A model generated the notes under the pieces. It searched no databases. It was not told where the DNA came from and saw only the letters and a program-made list of their open reading frames with translations. A stretch of DNA of 47,174 nucleotides. Origin: Kosmotoga arenicorallina S304. GTDB lineage: Bacteria; Thermotogota; Thermotogae; Petrotogales; Kosmotogaceae. Of the stretch, positions 24,261 to 32,792 are shown piece by piece. The stretch covers positions 1 to 47,174 of the forward strand of contig NZ_JFHK01000028.1 in assembly GCF_001636545.1 (NCBI RefSeq), in the 5' to 3' direction. A program made the translations under genes and the position numbers. Each line of letters starts with the position of its first letter. Position 1 is the stretch's first letter.

Positions 24261-25193
24261 TTATTCTGAACGTTCCGCCATTACTGCCAAAAGAATCACA
24301 GCGCCTTTAACGGCTTGCTGGTAAAAAGGTGAAACGTTAACCAGATTCATGCCGTTGTTTATTACCCCCATTACCATAGCTCCAAAAAGCGTTCCAATAA
24401 TAGTCCCCTTACCCCCGGCTAAGCTGGTTCCGCCCAATACCACAGCGGCTATGGCATCCAGCTCATAACCGGTTCCAAAAATAGGCTGAGCGCTGTTGAG
24501 CCTTGCGGTCAAAATGAGAGCACTCAGTGCAGAGAGCAAGCCGCTTATAGTATAAATTGTAATTTTGTATCTTATTACTTTGATTCCACTCAGTCTGGTA
24601 GCTTCTTCGTTTCCGCCTATGGAGTATGTATAAAGGCCAAGCTTTGTGTTTGATAGTATGTATAGCGAGATGAAAAACACCGCGAACATGATATATATTG
24701 GAACTGGAACATTGAACAACTCGCCTCTCCCAATCTCTCTGAAAGCTGATGGGAGCCCTGTTATGGGGCGACCTTGTGTATAAACCTGGGTAAAGCTACG
24801 AGCAATGGCCATTGTAGCTAGAGTAACGATAAAAGGTTGAAGTTTGAGTTTTGCGATAATTGCTCCATTAAAAGCTCCCATGGCAGCTCCCACTCCTAAT
24901 GCTGCCAGAGAACCAAGTAAAACGTTTCCGCCTTTTATAATCGAAGCTCCAACTACTGCTGCCAGAGCAAACACAGACCCCACTGATAAGTCTATGCCCC
25001 CTGAGAGTATAACAAAAGTCATTCCAAATGCGATTATGGCGTTTATAGAGATTTGTCTGAAAACATTCAAAAAATTCGACAGAGTAAAAAACCTGTTGGT
25101 GAGGATACTGAAAAATACCACAATCCCTATAAAACCAAGAATTATGGGATACTTTCTTAAAAGATTCAAGAATTTCTTAAACAAAATCATCAA
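24261..25193 (-). CDS. rbsC: Ribose ABC transporter permease
   Basis: A 310-residue membrane protein with about eight to ten helices. The family motifs FVILSGGIDLSVGS near residue 62 and VVLGGTSLAGGKGTIIGTL near residue 255 are clear (BPD_transp_2 family). It forms the dimeric channel for ribose with RbsA. Its start overlaps the rbsA stop by four bases, indicating coupled translation; a second ATG three bases downstream is an alternative start. Confidence 0.95.
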   Translation of the reverse strand: MMILFKKFLNLLRKYPIILGFIGIVVFFSILTNRFFTLSNFLNVFRQISINAIIAFGMTFVILSGGIDLSVGSVFALAAVVGASIIKGGNVLLGSLAALGVGAAMGAFNGAIIAKLKLQPFIVTLATMAIARSFTQVYTQGRPITGLPSAFREIGRGELFNVPVPIYIMFAVFFISLYILSNTKLGLYTYSIGGNEEATRLSGIKVIRYKITIYTISGLLSALSALILTARLNSAQPIFGTGYELDAIAAVVLGGTSLAGGKGTIIGTLFGAMVMGVINNGMNLVNVSPFYQQAVKGAVILLAVMAERSE

Positions 25194-26683
25194 CCTCCCA
25201 TAGCAGCAGCCATGATATTTTCCTGGTTTATATTTTCGCCTTCAAGAATGGCTTTTTGTACACCTCTATGCATAACTAAAACCCTATCACTCATGCTTAC
25301 AACTTCAGGAAGTTCAGAAGAGATCATTATTATACCAACTCCCTGGTTTGCAAGCTCGTTCATAAGTCTGTAGACCTCTACTTTAGCGCCAACGTCTATA
25401 CCTCTTGTCGGTTCTGCGAAGATTATCAATTTTGGTTTTCTAACAAGTCCTTTAGCCAAAACAACTTTTTGCTGATTGCCGCCTGAGAGATTTTTCACTT
25501 TTTGACTCAACGTAGGTGTCTTTATGTTAAGCATTTTGACAAGATTTCCTGAAATTTTACGCCCTTCTTTCCACTTTATGTGACCCAATTTTGCTACGAA
25601 CTTTGTATTTGGCAGGATGATATTTTTCATGACGCTTAACAGCAAAACTAATCCCTGGCTTTTTCTGTCCTCGGGTATTAACAGAATGCCTCTTTCAAGA
25701 GAAATATCAGGTCTTGATGGTAATGGGAACTCCTCGCCATCCAGCAGAGCCTTCTTGGAATGGGCCTTTATACCTCCATAAATGGCAAGAGCAACCTCAC
25801 TTTTCCCGCATCCTACGAGACCAGCAATCCCGAGAATTTCTCCTTTTCTTACACTGAATGAGAGCTTATCTACATATCCTGGAACTGATAATTCTTCGAC
25901 TTCAAAGGCAGTCACATCAGTGACCTTGTTTTCCTTGGGATACATGTCTTCTATATTTCTACCAACAACATCTGATATAAGGCGATTTTTGTCATATTGC
26001 TCAATTTTTCCAGTAGAAATGAGCTTTCCATCTCTGAGCACCGTAACAGAATCAGCGATTTCAAAAACTTCTTCAAGTCTGTGGGAGATGAAAATTATTG
26101 AAACTCCCTGTTCTTTGAGTCCTCTCATAAGTGAAAAAAGCTGTTCTGCTTCATGTTCGGTGATAGTAGCTGTCGGTTCATCCATAACGATTACCTTTGC
26201 ATTGGTGGCCATGGCTTTTGCAATTTCAACCAATTGTTTTTCTGATACGTTTAGATTCTTCACCTTTTCTCTTGCAGAAATGGGAAAGTTTAATCTGTTC
26301 AATAATTTTTCAGCTCTTTCAATGAGTACTCCTTTCCTGAGATTCCACCAGTTTCTGTTTTCCTTTCCCAGATATATATTTTCAGCAACACTAAGCTCCT
26401 CAACTAGATTTAGTTCCTGATATATAACCGAAATACCCTTTTCAATAGCATGAATAGGGTTGGAAAAAGTTACATATTCTCCATTTAGGAAAATCTTACC
26501 CTCATCAGGCTTATGGACACCGCTCAAAATCTTTATCAAAGTTGATTTTCCTGCACCATTTTCACCTACAAGGGCGTGAACCTCTTCTTTTTTCATGCTG
26601 AAATTCACTTTATCCAGAGCAAGAACCCCGGGGAATGTTTTGGTTATCTTTTCCATTTTCAAAATAACTCCGGACTCATTCAC
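25190..26683 (-). CDS. rbsA: Ribose ABC transporter ATP-binding protein (two nucleotide-binding domains)
   Basis: A 497-residue protein with duplicated ABC domains. The first (about 1-240) carries Walker A GENGAGKST, signature LNVSEKQLVEIAKAM and Walker B VIVMDEPTATIT. The second (about 245-497) has a modified Walker A GLVGCGKSEV, signature LSGGNQQKVVLAKGL and FAEPTRGIDVGAK, where the usual second Walker B Asp is Ala; divergence in the second domain is normal for RbsA/MglA proteins. It powers uptake through RbsC. Confidence 0.95.
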   Translation of the reverse strand: MNESGVILKMEKITKTFPGVLALDKVNFSMKKEEVHALVGENGAGKSTLIKILSGVHKPDEGKIFLNGEYVTFSNPIHAIEKGISVIYQELNLVEELSVAENIYLGKENRNWWNLRKGVLIERAEKLLNRLNFPISAREKVKNLNVSEKQLVEIAKAMATNAKVIVMDEPTATITEHEAEQLFSLMRGLKEQGVSIIFISHRLEEVFEIADSVTVLRDGKLISTGKIEQYDKNRLISDVVGRNIEDMYPKENKVTDVTAFEVEELSVPGYVDKLSFSVRKGEILGIAGLVGCGKSEVALAIYGGIKAHSKKALLDGEEFPLPSRPDISLERGILLIPEDRKSQGLVLLLSVMKNIILPNTKFVAKLGHIKWKEGRKISGNLVKMLNIKTPTLSQKVKNLSGGNQQKVVLAKGLVRKPKLIIFAEPTRGIDVGAKVEVYRLMNELANQGVGIIMISSELPEVVSMSDRVLVMHRGVQKAILEGENINQENIMAAAMGG

Positions 26684-27668
26684 GAGAACTCCCCCTAATT
26701 ACCAATTCCGTCTTCAGCAAAACGCTATCTCGTTTTTTATAATTCAAGCTATCCATCAACAATTGCGCGGCAACTTCTCCCATCATATAGTAATCCTGCC
26801 TTACGGTTGTTAATGGCGGATTGGTCATCTTCGAAAAAAGCACATCGTCAAAACCCGTAATAGACACATCATCAGGTATCTTATATCGCATTCTTTGAAG
26901 TTCGGTAAGTACCCCAAAGGCTATCATATCGTTGCCACAAACAATGGCGTCGGGAATTCTTTTTAGCTTTCTGAGCATATCTATGCCGCTGTTGAAAGTA
27001 TATGTGCCGAAAAGAATCTCATACTCCACATTTTCCTGTTGCCGAACCATCACATCTCTGAAAGCTCGCAGACGCTCTTTGCCCGAATAAGTGTGAGGGT
27101 CTCCGCTCAAAAAGGCGAAAGATTTGTGGTTGGTATCAAGAAGATAGCGCATGAGCTGGCTCATACCTGAATAATTGTCAGAAGCCACCGAAGAAACATC
27201 CTTTTTCTTTATTATGTCATCTATAACAACAACAGGTATTCCAAGCCTCTCAATTTTTTCCAGGTAAGGCGTCTGAGATTCTAAAGGGATAGTCATCAAC
27301 CCATCCACTTTGTGAGAAAAAAGCACATTTAGAAGTTCATCTTCTCTTTCTGCTATTCCAGAGGAACTACAGAGCAAGATAGTATAGCCGAATTTCCTTA
27401 GAAAGTCTTCAGCACCTTTTACAATTGCTGAAAAAAAGGGATTTTCAATATCAGGAATGAGGAAGCCTATGGTGTTTGTTTTTCCTTTCCGCAGCCCCCT
27501 GGCAATTCGATTTGGTTGATACTTGAGTTTACCCGCAGCTTCCAAAACTCTTTTAGAGAGCTCAGGGCTTACATAAGAATTGCCATTTAAGACTCTTGAA
27601 ACAGTAGCAATGGAAACCCCGGCAATCCGGGCTATGTCTTTGATACCGGGATGCTTTTGCACGTTCAT
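26676..27668 (-). CDS. rbsR: LacI-family transcriptional regulator of the ribose operon
   Basis: A 330-residue LacI/GalR regulator. The N-terminal helix-turn-helix and hinge read IKDIARIAGVSIATVSRVLN and KRVLEAAGKLKYQPNRIARG; the C-terminal sugar-binding domain includes TIGFLIPDIENPFFSAIVKG and GFDDVLFSKMTNPPLTTVRQ. It is the first gene of the ribose operon and lies directly below a tandem operator, so autoregulation and relief by ribose are likely. ATG 27668 is almost adjacent to GGAGGT; the GTG two codons on (27662) has better spacing and may be the real start. It overlaps rbsA by 8 bases. Confidence 0.93.
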   Translation of the reverse strand: MNVQKHPGIKDIARIAGVSIATVSRVLNGNSYVSPELSKRVLEAAGKLKYQPNRIARGLRKGKTNTIGFLIPDIENPFFSAIVKGAEDFLRKFGYTILLCSSSGIAEREDELLNVLFSHKVDGLMTIPLESQTPYLEKIERLGIPVVVIDDIIKKKDVSSVASDNYSGMSQLMRYLLDTNHKSFAFLSGDPHTYSGKERLRAFRDVMVRQQENVEYEILFGTYTFNSGIDMLRKLKRIPDAIVCGNDMIAFGVLTELQRMRYKIPDDVSITGFDDVLFSKMTNPPLTTVRQDYYMMGEVAAQLLMDSLNYKKRDSVLLKTELVIRGSSRE

Positions 27669-27675
27669 ACCTCCA

Positions 27676-27699
27676 GTAAACGTTTACGTAAACGTTTAC
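27676..27699. promoter_or_regulatory. Tandem LacI-family operator upstream of rbsR
   Basis: The palindrome GTAAACGTTTAC occurs twice with no gap (27676-27687 and 27688-27699), giving a 24-bp perfect repeat. It has the central CG and arms typical of LacI/GalR operators. It starts just below the predicted transcription start of the rbs operon and just above the rbsR start codon, so bound repressor would block transcription. Confidence 0.9.
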
Positions 27700-27706
27700 A
27701 TCAACA

Positions 27707-27735
27707 ATTAAAGCATAAAAGTAGTATAAATTCAA
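27707..27735 (-). promoter_or_regulatory. rbs operon promoter
   Basis: On the minus strand TTGAAT (27735-27730) and TTTAAT (27712-27707) are separated by exactly 17 bases, and a TG precedes the -10 by one base. The tandem operator begins 8 bases farther on, at the expected start of transcription. Confidence 0.65.
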
Positions 27736-27782
27736 AAAATCAATAAACCGATTGAACTAAGCTGTGGGAAACTTATACATAT

Positions 27783-29177
27783 CTATTCACGGTTATACGC
27801 GTTAAACTCGTCAGGAGATTTATATCTTTTTGAAAGGGTGGCTAAAAGCTGGTAAAACCTCTCACATTCAATTCTTGAAGGAGATTTTCCGGCGTATTTT
27901 GTTTTTACATAAATTTCTGTTAGTTCTTTAAAAGTAGCCTCTCCCTTTTCCAGAGTTAGAAGTTCATATGGGGTAAGGTTATGCAAACCGGGGAAGAATT
28001 TTCTTCTGAGCCACCAGTAAGCTGCAAGGATATATTCTTTTGAAATATGCAAATCAGGGAATCTATCCAGTGGTAAGAGCTCAATTTCCTCAGGTATCTT
28101 CTCCTCTTTCTCTTCTGATGTTTCAACTGCAACTTTTTTCATAAGCTTTATAAGAGCAAATGTCATAAAAATAACAATGCCTGAAGCAGCTATTAGCAAC
28201 ATCCATTCAATGCTCTGGGCAAAGAATCCGTTATCTGTGCTTGCTGAACCTGTCGAAGATGCTATCTCAGAAATAACGCCTGAAATACCATCACTAGCTT
28301 TTCCGGAAAATTGGGGACCTATACCCGTTCCCAAAGCAGTTGGTTTGTTTTCGGTCTGGTTAAGAAGCAAGAATATAGAGCTGAAAGAGGCTATTACAAG
28401 GGTAAAAATCACGATCCCTAAAATGAGAATTTTAGAGAATCCGCTAAATGCCTTTACTCTTATTATCATGTACAACATAGAAATAGCACCGAATATCAGC
28501 AAAAAAATCAGCAGAAAATCAGGAATAAAAAGGGATTTATCAGATAAAGCTTCATCGATATTAGAAGCTGATGGATTCAAATCTATCAGCTTATTTGAAG
28601 GTATTTCAATCGGAGCGTTTTCTTTAAGTTCAGTTGCATATGGTGTTTCCGCTGTTGTTATTTTTATATCCAGAAGAGAGCTCGCAGTATTTAACTCTAA
28701 TCCATTTGAAGATAAGAGAATTATGGCAGTTATTAGCGAAAAAGAAATGAGAGATAGAACAGGAACCCTTAGGCTCCTTGTAAAAAGCCACAGCAAAACG
28801 ATAATGGCAAAAAACACAGCGTCAGCACCGCTGAATCCACCAAAGGAAAGGCTCACTCCAAAAAGGACAATGCCGATAACAGCCGTTCGAATTTCCATGG
28901 AAAGAGAGAGCAATATAGCCGAGTAAACCACAAAAAAGTATAATGAACTTCCAAAGTCAAGCTGCCGTGTAGCCATAGATACGAAGATACTGAAAAAGAG
29001 TAAAAATGGCAGCATAATAAAAGATGAGCACCCATCTCTAATTCTTGTCGCATATATCATGAATAGCACAACAGCAAGAATAATAGAAGTACCTATCAGG
29101 CTAAAATCCCTGGCAGAAACGTAAATCACCGCTAAAGAGGCGTAAAGGAATGATACAGAATCACTTAACTTCTTCAA
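27783..29177 (-). CDS. Membrane protein with C-terminal DUF4129-like domain
   Basis: A 464-residue protein with about six N-terminal hydrophobic segments (residues 1-175), an extracytoplasmic region (about 175-225), one helix (about 220-270), a Gly/Ser-rich segment, a helix near 330-345 and a cytoplasmic C-terminus where LTPYELLTLEKG, ELTEIYVKTKYAG and CERFYQLL resemble the DUF4129 domain often joined to transglutaminase-like proteins. A transglutaminase Cys-His-Asp core is not visible. It overlaps the DUF58 gene by 17 bases and completes a MoxR/DUF58/DUF4129 set. Its exact function is unknown; related sets act in envelope or protein-complex maturation. Confidence 0.72.
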   Translation of the reverse strand: MKKLSDSVSFLYASLAVIYVSARDFSLIGTSIILAVVLFMIYATRIRDGCSSFIMLPFLLFFSIFVSMATRQLDFGSSLYFFVVYSAILLSLSMEIRTAVIGIVLFGVSLSFGGFSGADAVFFAIIVLLWLFTRSLRVPVLSLISFSLITAIILLSSNGLELNTASSLLDIKITTAETPYATELKENAPIEIPSNKLIDLNPSASNIDEALSDKSLFIPDFLLIFLLIFGAISMLYMIIRVKAFSGFSKILILGIVIFTLVIASFSSIFLLLNQTENKPTALGTGIGPQFSGKASDGISGVISEIASSTGSASTDNGFFAQSIEWMLLIAASGIVIFMTFALIKLMKKVAVETSEEKEEKIPEEIELLPLDRFPDLHISKEYILAAYWWLRRKFFPGLHNLTPYELLTLEKGEATFKELTEIYVKTKYAGKSPSRIECERFYQLLATLSKRYKSPDEFNAYNRE

Positions 29178-30441
29178 TTTCCCTCACCACCTCTTGCAGG
29201 GACTGGTTATCTCTGACTATCCTCACCAATATCTGTTCCTTTTCTAATAAAGCCGCTTTTTCTTTCAGCCGTTTCATATCTACTGGCAACAGCTCAAAAG
29301 ATCTGCCCGGTTTATACCGTGGGTCCCTGTAACCATAGGGCATAATCAACACCAACACCCTTGCACACTTAGAACGAGCTTTCAAAAGGACAGGAAGGAT
29401 AGAGTCAGTAAGATAAAGCGAAAAAATCACCAGTGTTGTCTCTGGAGTGAGTTTTTCTGTATCTTCAAGCAGAACGCTCGAAAGTTCCTCACCAGTATCC
29501 GTACCCTCAGCTATTGCAAGAAGTTCTACCGTTTCTACCCAATCTTTAGCGTATTCAGCTTTGAGCACTTCTTTTCCCACAACCACGAGATCTATTCTGT
29601 TACCCCTTTCATGACTCCAGCGGATTAAGGAAGATGCCGCCAATATCGCTTGCTCTTCATAATTCTTTCGCATCTGAGACCACACGGCTCGTGCGAAAAC
29701 TTCTTCGCTGAGGTTGAGATCTAAATAAAGAATCGTCTTGCTTATGGCTGTGAAGTTGAATTCCTTTGTGTAGAGCTCCTTCATTTTTGCAGATATCTTC
29801 CAGTGTATTCGATTCATGGGATCGAAGGAATATTTTCTTATGCCTTTAATATGAGTGGGGTCTTCAAGTAATTGAAAATCGCTTTTTGAACCCGGAAGGA
29901 GTTCTCTGAGCATCAAAGGGAAGCTTTCAAATTCCATTAGTTTTGGAAGGATAAGTACTTCTTCTGGATTTGAATAAACTACCCAGCGTTTGAAAAAACC
30001 CAGAGGGTCTTTGTAGGCTATTGAACAGCTCGAAACATCCTTTTTGCCACGACGCGAAAAGACGAGTTCTGTACTGATAGATAAAGGTTGTCCCGGCTTC
30101 AGCAAAAGTCTTTGAGCTTTCATTGCTGAAACGCTTGTCGCTTTTTCGATGAGTGTGACAAATTCGATCTCTAAAATTCCGGGAAAGAAGCTTTTTAGAG
30201 TATAGCGCAGCTTTATAGGCTGATCTGTGAAAGCTCTATTTCTGTTCAAAGTCCTATCAATATTGGTTTTTCGCAAGAAGTATCCAGTTATAAAATATTC
30301 GAGCCATAAAACAGCTGAAAGAACGGCTATTATTAAAGAGAAGATATTTATTTGAAAGCCTATCCAGATAATTCCCAGCATAGTTAAGAAAAGCAGGGGC
30401 TTTTTATCCGATCTGATTGACTTTACGCTCAATTTAGCCAT
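29161..30441 (-). CDS. DUF58 domain protein
   Basis: A 426-residue protein with two N-terminal hydrophobic segments (about residues 15-50), a beta-rich region and the DUF58 signature DPMNRIHWKISAKMKELYTKEF near residue 205, then a von Willebrand-A-like part (ILYLDLNLSEE with a MIDAS-like Asp). DUF58 proteins are regularly encoded next to MoxR ATPases and are thought to work with them in metal- or complex-assembly functions. It overlaps moxR by 8 bases and the downstream gene by 17. Confidence 0.85.
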   Translation of the reverse strand: MAKLSVKSIRSDKKPLLFLTMLGIIWIGFQINIFSLIIAVLSAVLWLEYFITGYFLRKTNIDRTLNRNRAFTDQPIKLRYTLKSFFPGILEIEFVTLIEKATSVSAMKAQRLLLKPGQPLSISTELVFSRRGKKDVSSCSIAYKDPLGFFKRWVVYSNPEEVLILPKLMEFESFPLMLRELLPGSKSDFQLLEDPTHIKGIRKYSFDPMNRIHWKISAKMKELYTKEFNFTAISKTILYLDLNLSEEVFARAVWSQMRKNYEEQAILAASSLIRWSHERGNRIDLVVVGKEVLKAEYAKDWVETVELLAIAEGTDTGEELSSVLLEDTEKLTPETTLVIFSLYLTDSILPVLLKARSKCARVLVLIMPYGYRDPRYKPGRSFELLPVDMKRLKEKAALLEKEQILVRIVRDNQSLQEVVREIEEVK

Positions 30442-31375
30442 TCTTTATTGGTACCTCTGTTTTTTCGAGAATTTCCCTAATAATCTCTTCTCTTGTTTTT
30501 CGCATAAGGCGTGCTTCGGGTTTTAGTATAACTCTATGCGCAAGAACTTCAACAGCTATTTCTTTCACGTCATCTGGAATCACAAAATCTCTTCCGTTTA
30601 AAGCCGCAAGTCCTCTGGAGAGATTCATTAAGGCAATAGAACCTCGGGGGCTTGACCCCAATGCAAGATCGGGGTGTTTACGTGTGCCCCATACCAGATC
30701 GGTGATATATGAAAGGATCGAATCATCCAGATGTATCTCTTTAACTTTTTTTCTGACTTCCCTTAATTCATAAGCATCTGATACAGCTTCAAGGTCTGCG
30801 ATAGGATGTTCTTCCTTCATGTTGCTTAGCATAAAAATTTCCTGTTCCTTTTCCGGATAACCTAGAGTCATGCAAATGGCAAATCTGTCGAGCTGGGCTT
30901 CTGGAAGGGGAAATGTGCCTTCAAATTCCACGGGGTTCTGTGTGGCTATTACTAAAAACAGATCACTTAATGGTTTGGTTTTTCCGTCAACGCTAACCTG
31001 TTTTTCTGCCATAGCTTCGAGCAAGGCTGATTGTGTTCTTGGGGTTGTCCTGTTTACTTCATCTGCAAGGAGTATATCTGTAAAAACGGTTCCCCGCTGA
31101 AAGACAAACTCGTTTGTCTTCATGTCCAGAACATTCAAGCCGGTTATATCACTGGGTAAAAGATCAGGGGTACATTGAATTCGCTTAAAATCAAGCCCTA
31201 ACGAAAGGGCTAAACTCCTTGCGAGCATAGTCTTTCCTACACCGGGAACATCATTTAACAATACGTGGCCTTCACTCACTAAAACTGCCAGCAGTTTTCT
31301 TACCACTTCATTCTTGCCAACTATTACCTTTGATATATTTTTCAACACCTTTTCGCCAAATTCTCTTACTTCCAT
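30434..31375 (-). CDS. MoxR-family AAA+ ATPase
   Basis: A 313-residue AAA+ ATPase. Walker A is DVPGVGKT (residues 42-49), Walker B ILLADEVNRT followed by PRTQSALLEAMAE, sensor 1 in LVIATQNP, and the arginine-finger region LPEAQLDRF. The C-terminal lid contains SSPRGSIALMNLSRGLAAL. MoxR proteins act as chaperones for assembly of enzyme or surface complexes, with the DUF58 partner. AGGAGGAAG precedes ATG 31375. It is divergent from the GPH symporter. Confidence 0.92.
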   Translation of the reverse strand: MEVREFGEKVLKNISKVIVGKNEVVRKLLAVLVSEGHVLLNDVPGVGKTMLARSLALSLGLDFKRIQCTPDLLPSDITGLNVLDMKTNEFVFQRGTVFTDILLADEVNRTTPRTQSALLEAMAEKQVSVDGKTKPLSDLFLVIATQNPVEFEGTFPLPEAQLDRFAICMTLGYPEKEQEIFMLSNMKEEHPIADLEAVSDAYELREVRKKVKEIHLDDSILSYITDLVWGTRKHPDLALGSSPRGSIALMNLSRGLAALNGRDFVIPDDVKEIAVEVLAHRVILKPEARLMRKTREEIIREILEKTEVPIKNG

Positions 31376-31460
31376 TTTTCTTCCTCCTAGTATTAAATTA
31401 TCTGAATTGAAAGGGTACTGAATTGCCGCTATCTGGTATCATAATAAGCATCGGATATTG

Positions 31461-31466
31461 TATAAT
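31461..31466 (+). promoter_or_regulatory. -10 element of the GPH symporter (possible leaderless transcript)
   Basis: TATAAT at 31461-31466 ends 6 bases before ATG 31473 and no purine-rich ribosome site lies between them. The expected transcription start is at or beside the A of the ATG, so the mRNA would be leaderless. This also excludes TTG 31458 as the start. Confidence 0.5.
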
Positions 31467-31472
31467 TTCATT

Positions 31473-32792
31473 ATGACTATCAAAGAAAAGCTCGCTTTTG
31501 GTTATGGGGATCTCGGACTGAGTATCTCGTGGACAATTGTCGGTTTCTATTTTCTATTTTACCTGACCGATATAGCACAGGTTAATGCTGCCTGGGCTGG
31601 TTTTGCCATTTTAATCGGTAAAATATGGGATGCATTCAGTGACCCGCTCTTTGGCACATTCTCCGACAAGACAACTTCGCGATATGGTAGAAGGCGCCCG
31701 TTCATACTTGGGGCTGCTATTCCCTATGGTATCACCTTTATAATACTCTGGACTGTGCCAAATTGGTCTCCATGGCTGAAGATACTCTATTCCACAATTG
31801 CTTTCCTCTTTCATACCACAGCGAGCACTGCATATGCTGTTCCATACAACTCCCTTACACCTGAACTGGCGGAGACCTATGATGAAAGAACAAGCCTGAA
31901 CGCTTATCGCATGTTCTTTTCAATTCTCGGAGGCCTGATAGCCGGCGCGGTTCCTGCCTTTGTCATCCAGGCTTTTGCCGATCAAAGATTTGGATACAGT
32001 GTAATGGGAACGATTTTTGGCATTATTGTAATCAGCTCACCCCTGGTGGTGTTTTTAATAATAAAAGAAAAAGCCGCTCAGACTGAAACAGGCGGAGGTT
32101 TTGACAGAAGCGCTTTGAAAGATATTGCAAAAAACAAGCCATTTCTTCTTGCCGTTTCCATGTATTTTTTCACGTGGACAGGAATAAATGTAGTATCAGC
32201 TACTATAATTTATTTTGCAACCTATGTAATGGAACGGGAAGCTGAAATAGGTTTCCTGATAGGCATTCTTTTTGTTTCCTCTATCGTGTTCCTTCCGCTC
32301 TGGGTTTGGATATCGGGAAAGCTGGAAAAGAAAAGAGCTTACCAGTTAGGGATGATAGAACTAGTGCTATGCCTTTTGTTTATTGCCTTTTTCGGTGACA
32401 AGCTCAACAACTTCTGGCTTTACTTTGCCGTCGTTGTTACTGGTTTTGGTGTATCAGCAGCTCATGTACTCCCCTTTTCAATTTTACCTGATGCTGTGGA
32501 ATATGACCGCCTTATCTCTGGAAAAAGACGCGAAGGCATGTATTACGGCCTTACCACTTTCTTTCAGAAGCTCGGTACATCTTTAATGCTCTTTGTTGTT
32601 GGATTAACGCTAAACGCAGTGGGGTATAAGCCTAATGTCCCTCAGGGACCAGAAGTACTGCTCGCTATAAGATTGCTTTTCGGGGGCTTGCCTGGCTTAT
32701 TGTTTATAACGGGAATACTTCTTATGATGCCATATCCCATTGACAGAGCCTTTCAGAAGAAAATGCTGGAAGATGGGGGGAGCTCAGAGTGA
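31473..32792 (+). CDS. GPH-family (MelB-like) sugar:cation symporter
   Basis: A 439-residue transporter with about twelve helices. Family features are the N-terminal KLAFGYGDLGLSISW, the WDAFSDPLFGTFSDKTTSRYGRRRPF loop with its Asp and Arg residues (IGKIWDAFSDPLFG), PYNSLTPELAETYDERT and the second-half motif SILPDAVEYDRLISGKRREG. These permeases import glycosides, pentosides or hexuronides with H+ or Na+. The cytoplasmic loops are complete. The following GNAT gene overlaps its stop by 4 bases (GTGA). Confidence 0.9.
   Translation: MTIKEKLAFGYGDLGLSISWTIVGFYFLFYLTDIAQVNAAWAGFAILIGKIWDAFSDPLFGTFSDKTTSRYGRRRPFILGAAIPYGITFIILWTVPNWSPWLKILYSTIAFLFHTTASTAYAVPYNSLTPELAETYDERTSLNAYRMFFSILGGLIAGAVPAFVIQAFADQRFGYSVMGTIFGIIVISSPLVVFLIIKEKAAQTETGGGFDRSALKDIAKNKPFLLAVSMYFFTWTGINVVSATIIYFATYVMEREAEIGFLIGILFVSSIVFLPLWVWISGKLEKKRAYQLGMIELVLCLLFIAFFGDKLNNFWLYFAVVVTGFGVSAAHVLPFSILPDAVEYDRLISGKRREGMYYGLTTFFQKLGTSLMLFVVGLTLNAVGYKPNVPQGPEVLLAIRLLFGGLPGLLFITGILLMMPYPIDRAFQKKMLEDGGSSE

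Noticed and set aside
25782-26420. 212-codon open frame antisense to rbsA
   Set aside because: It lies entirely opposite a clear ATPase gene, has no recognisable domain or ribosome site, and mirrors the codon pattern of rbsA.
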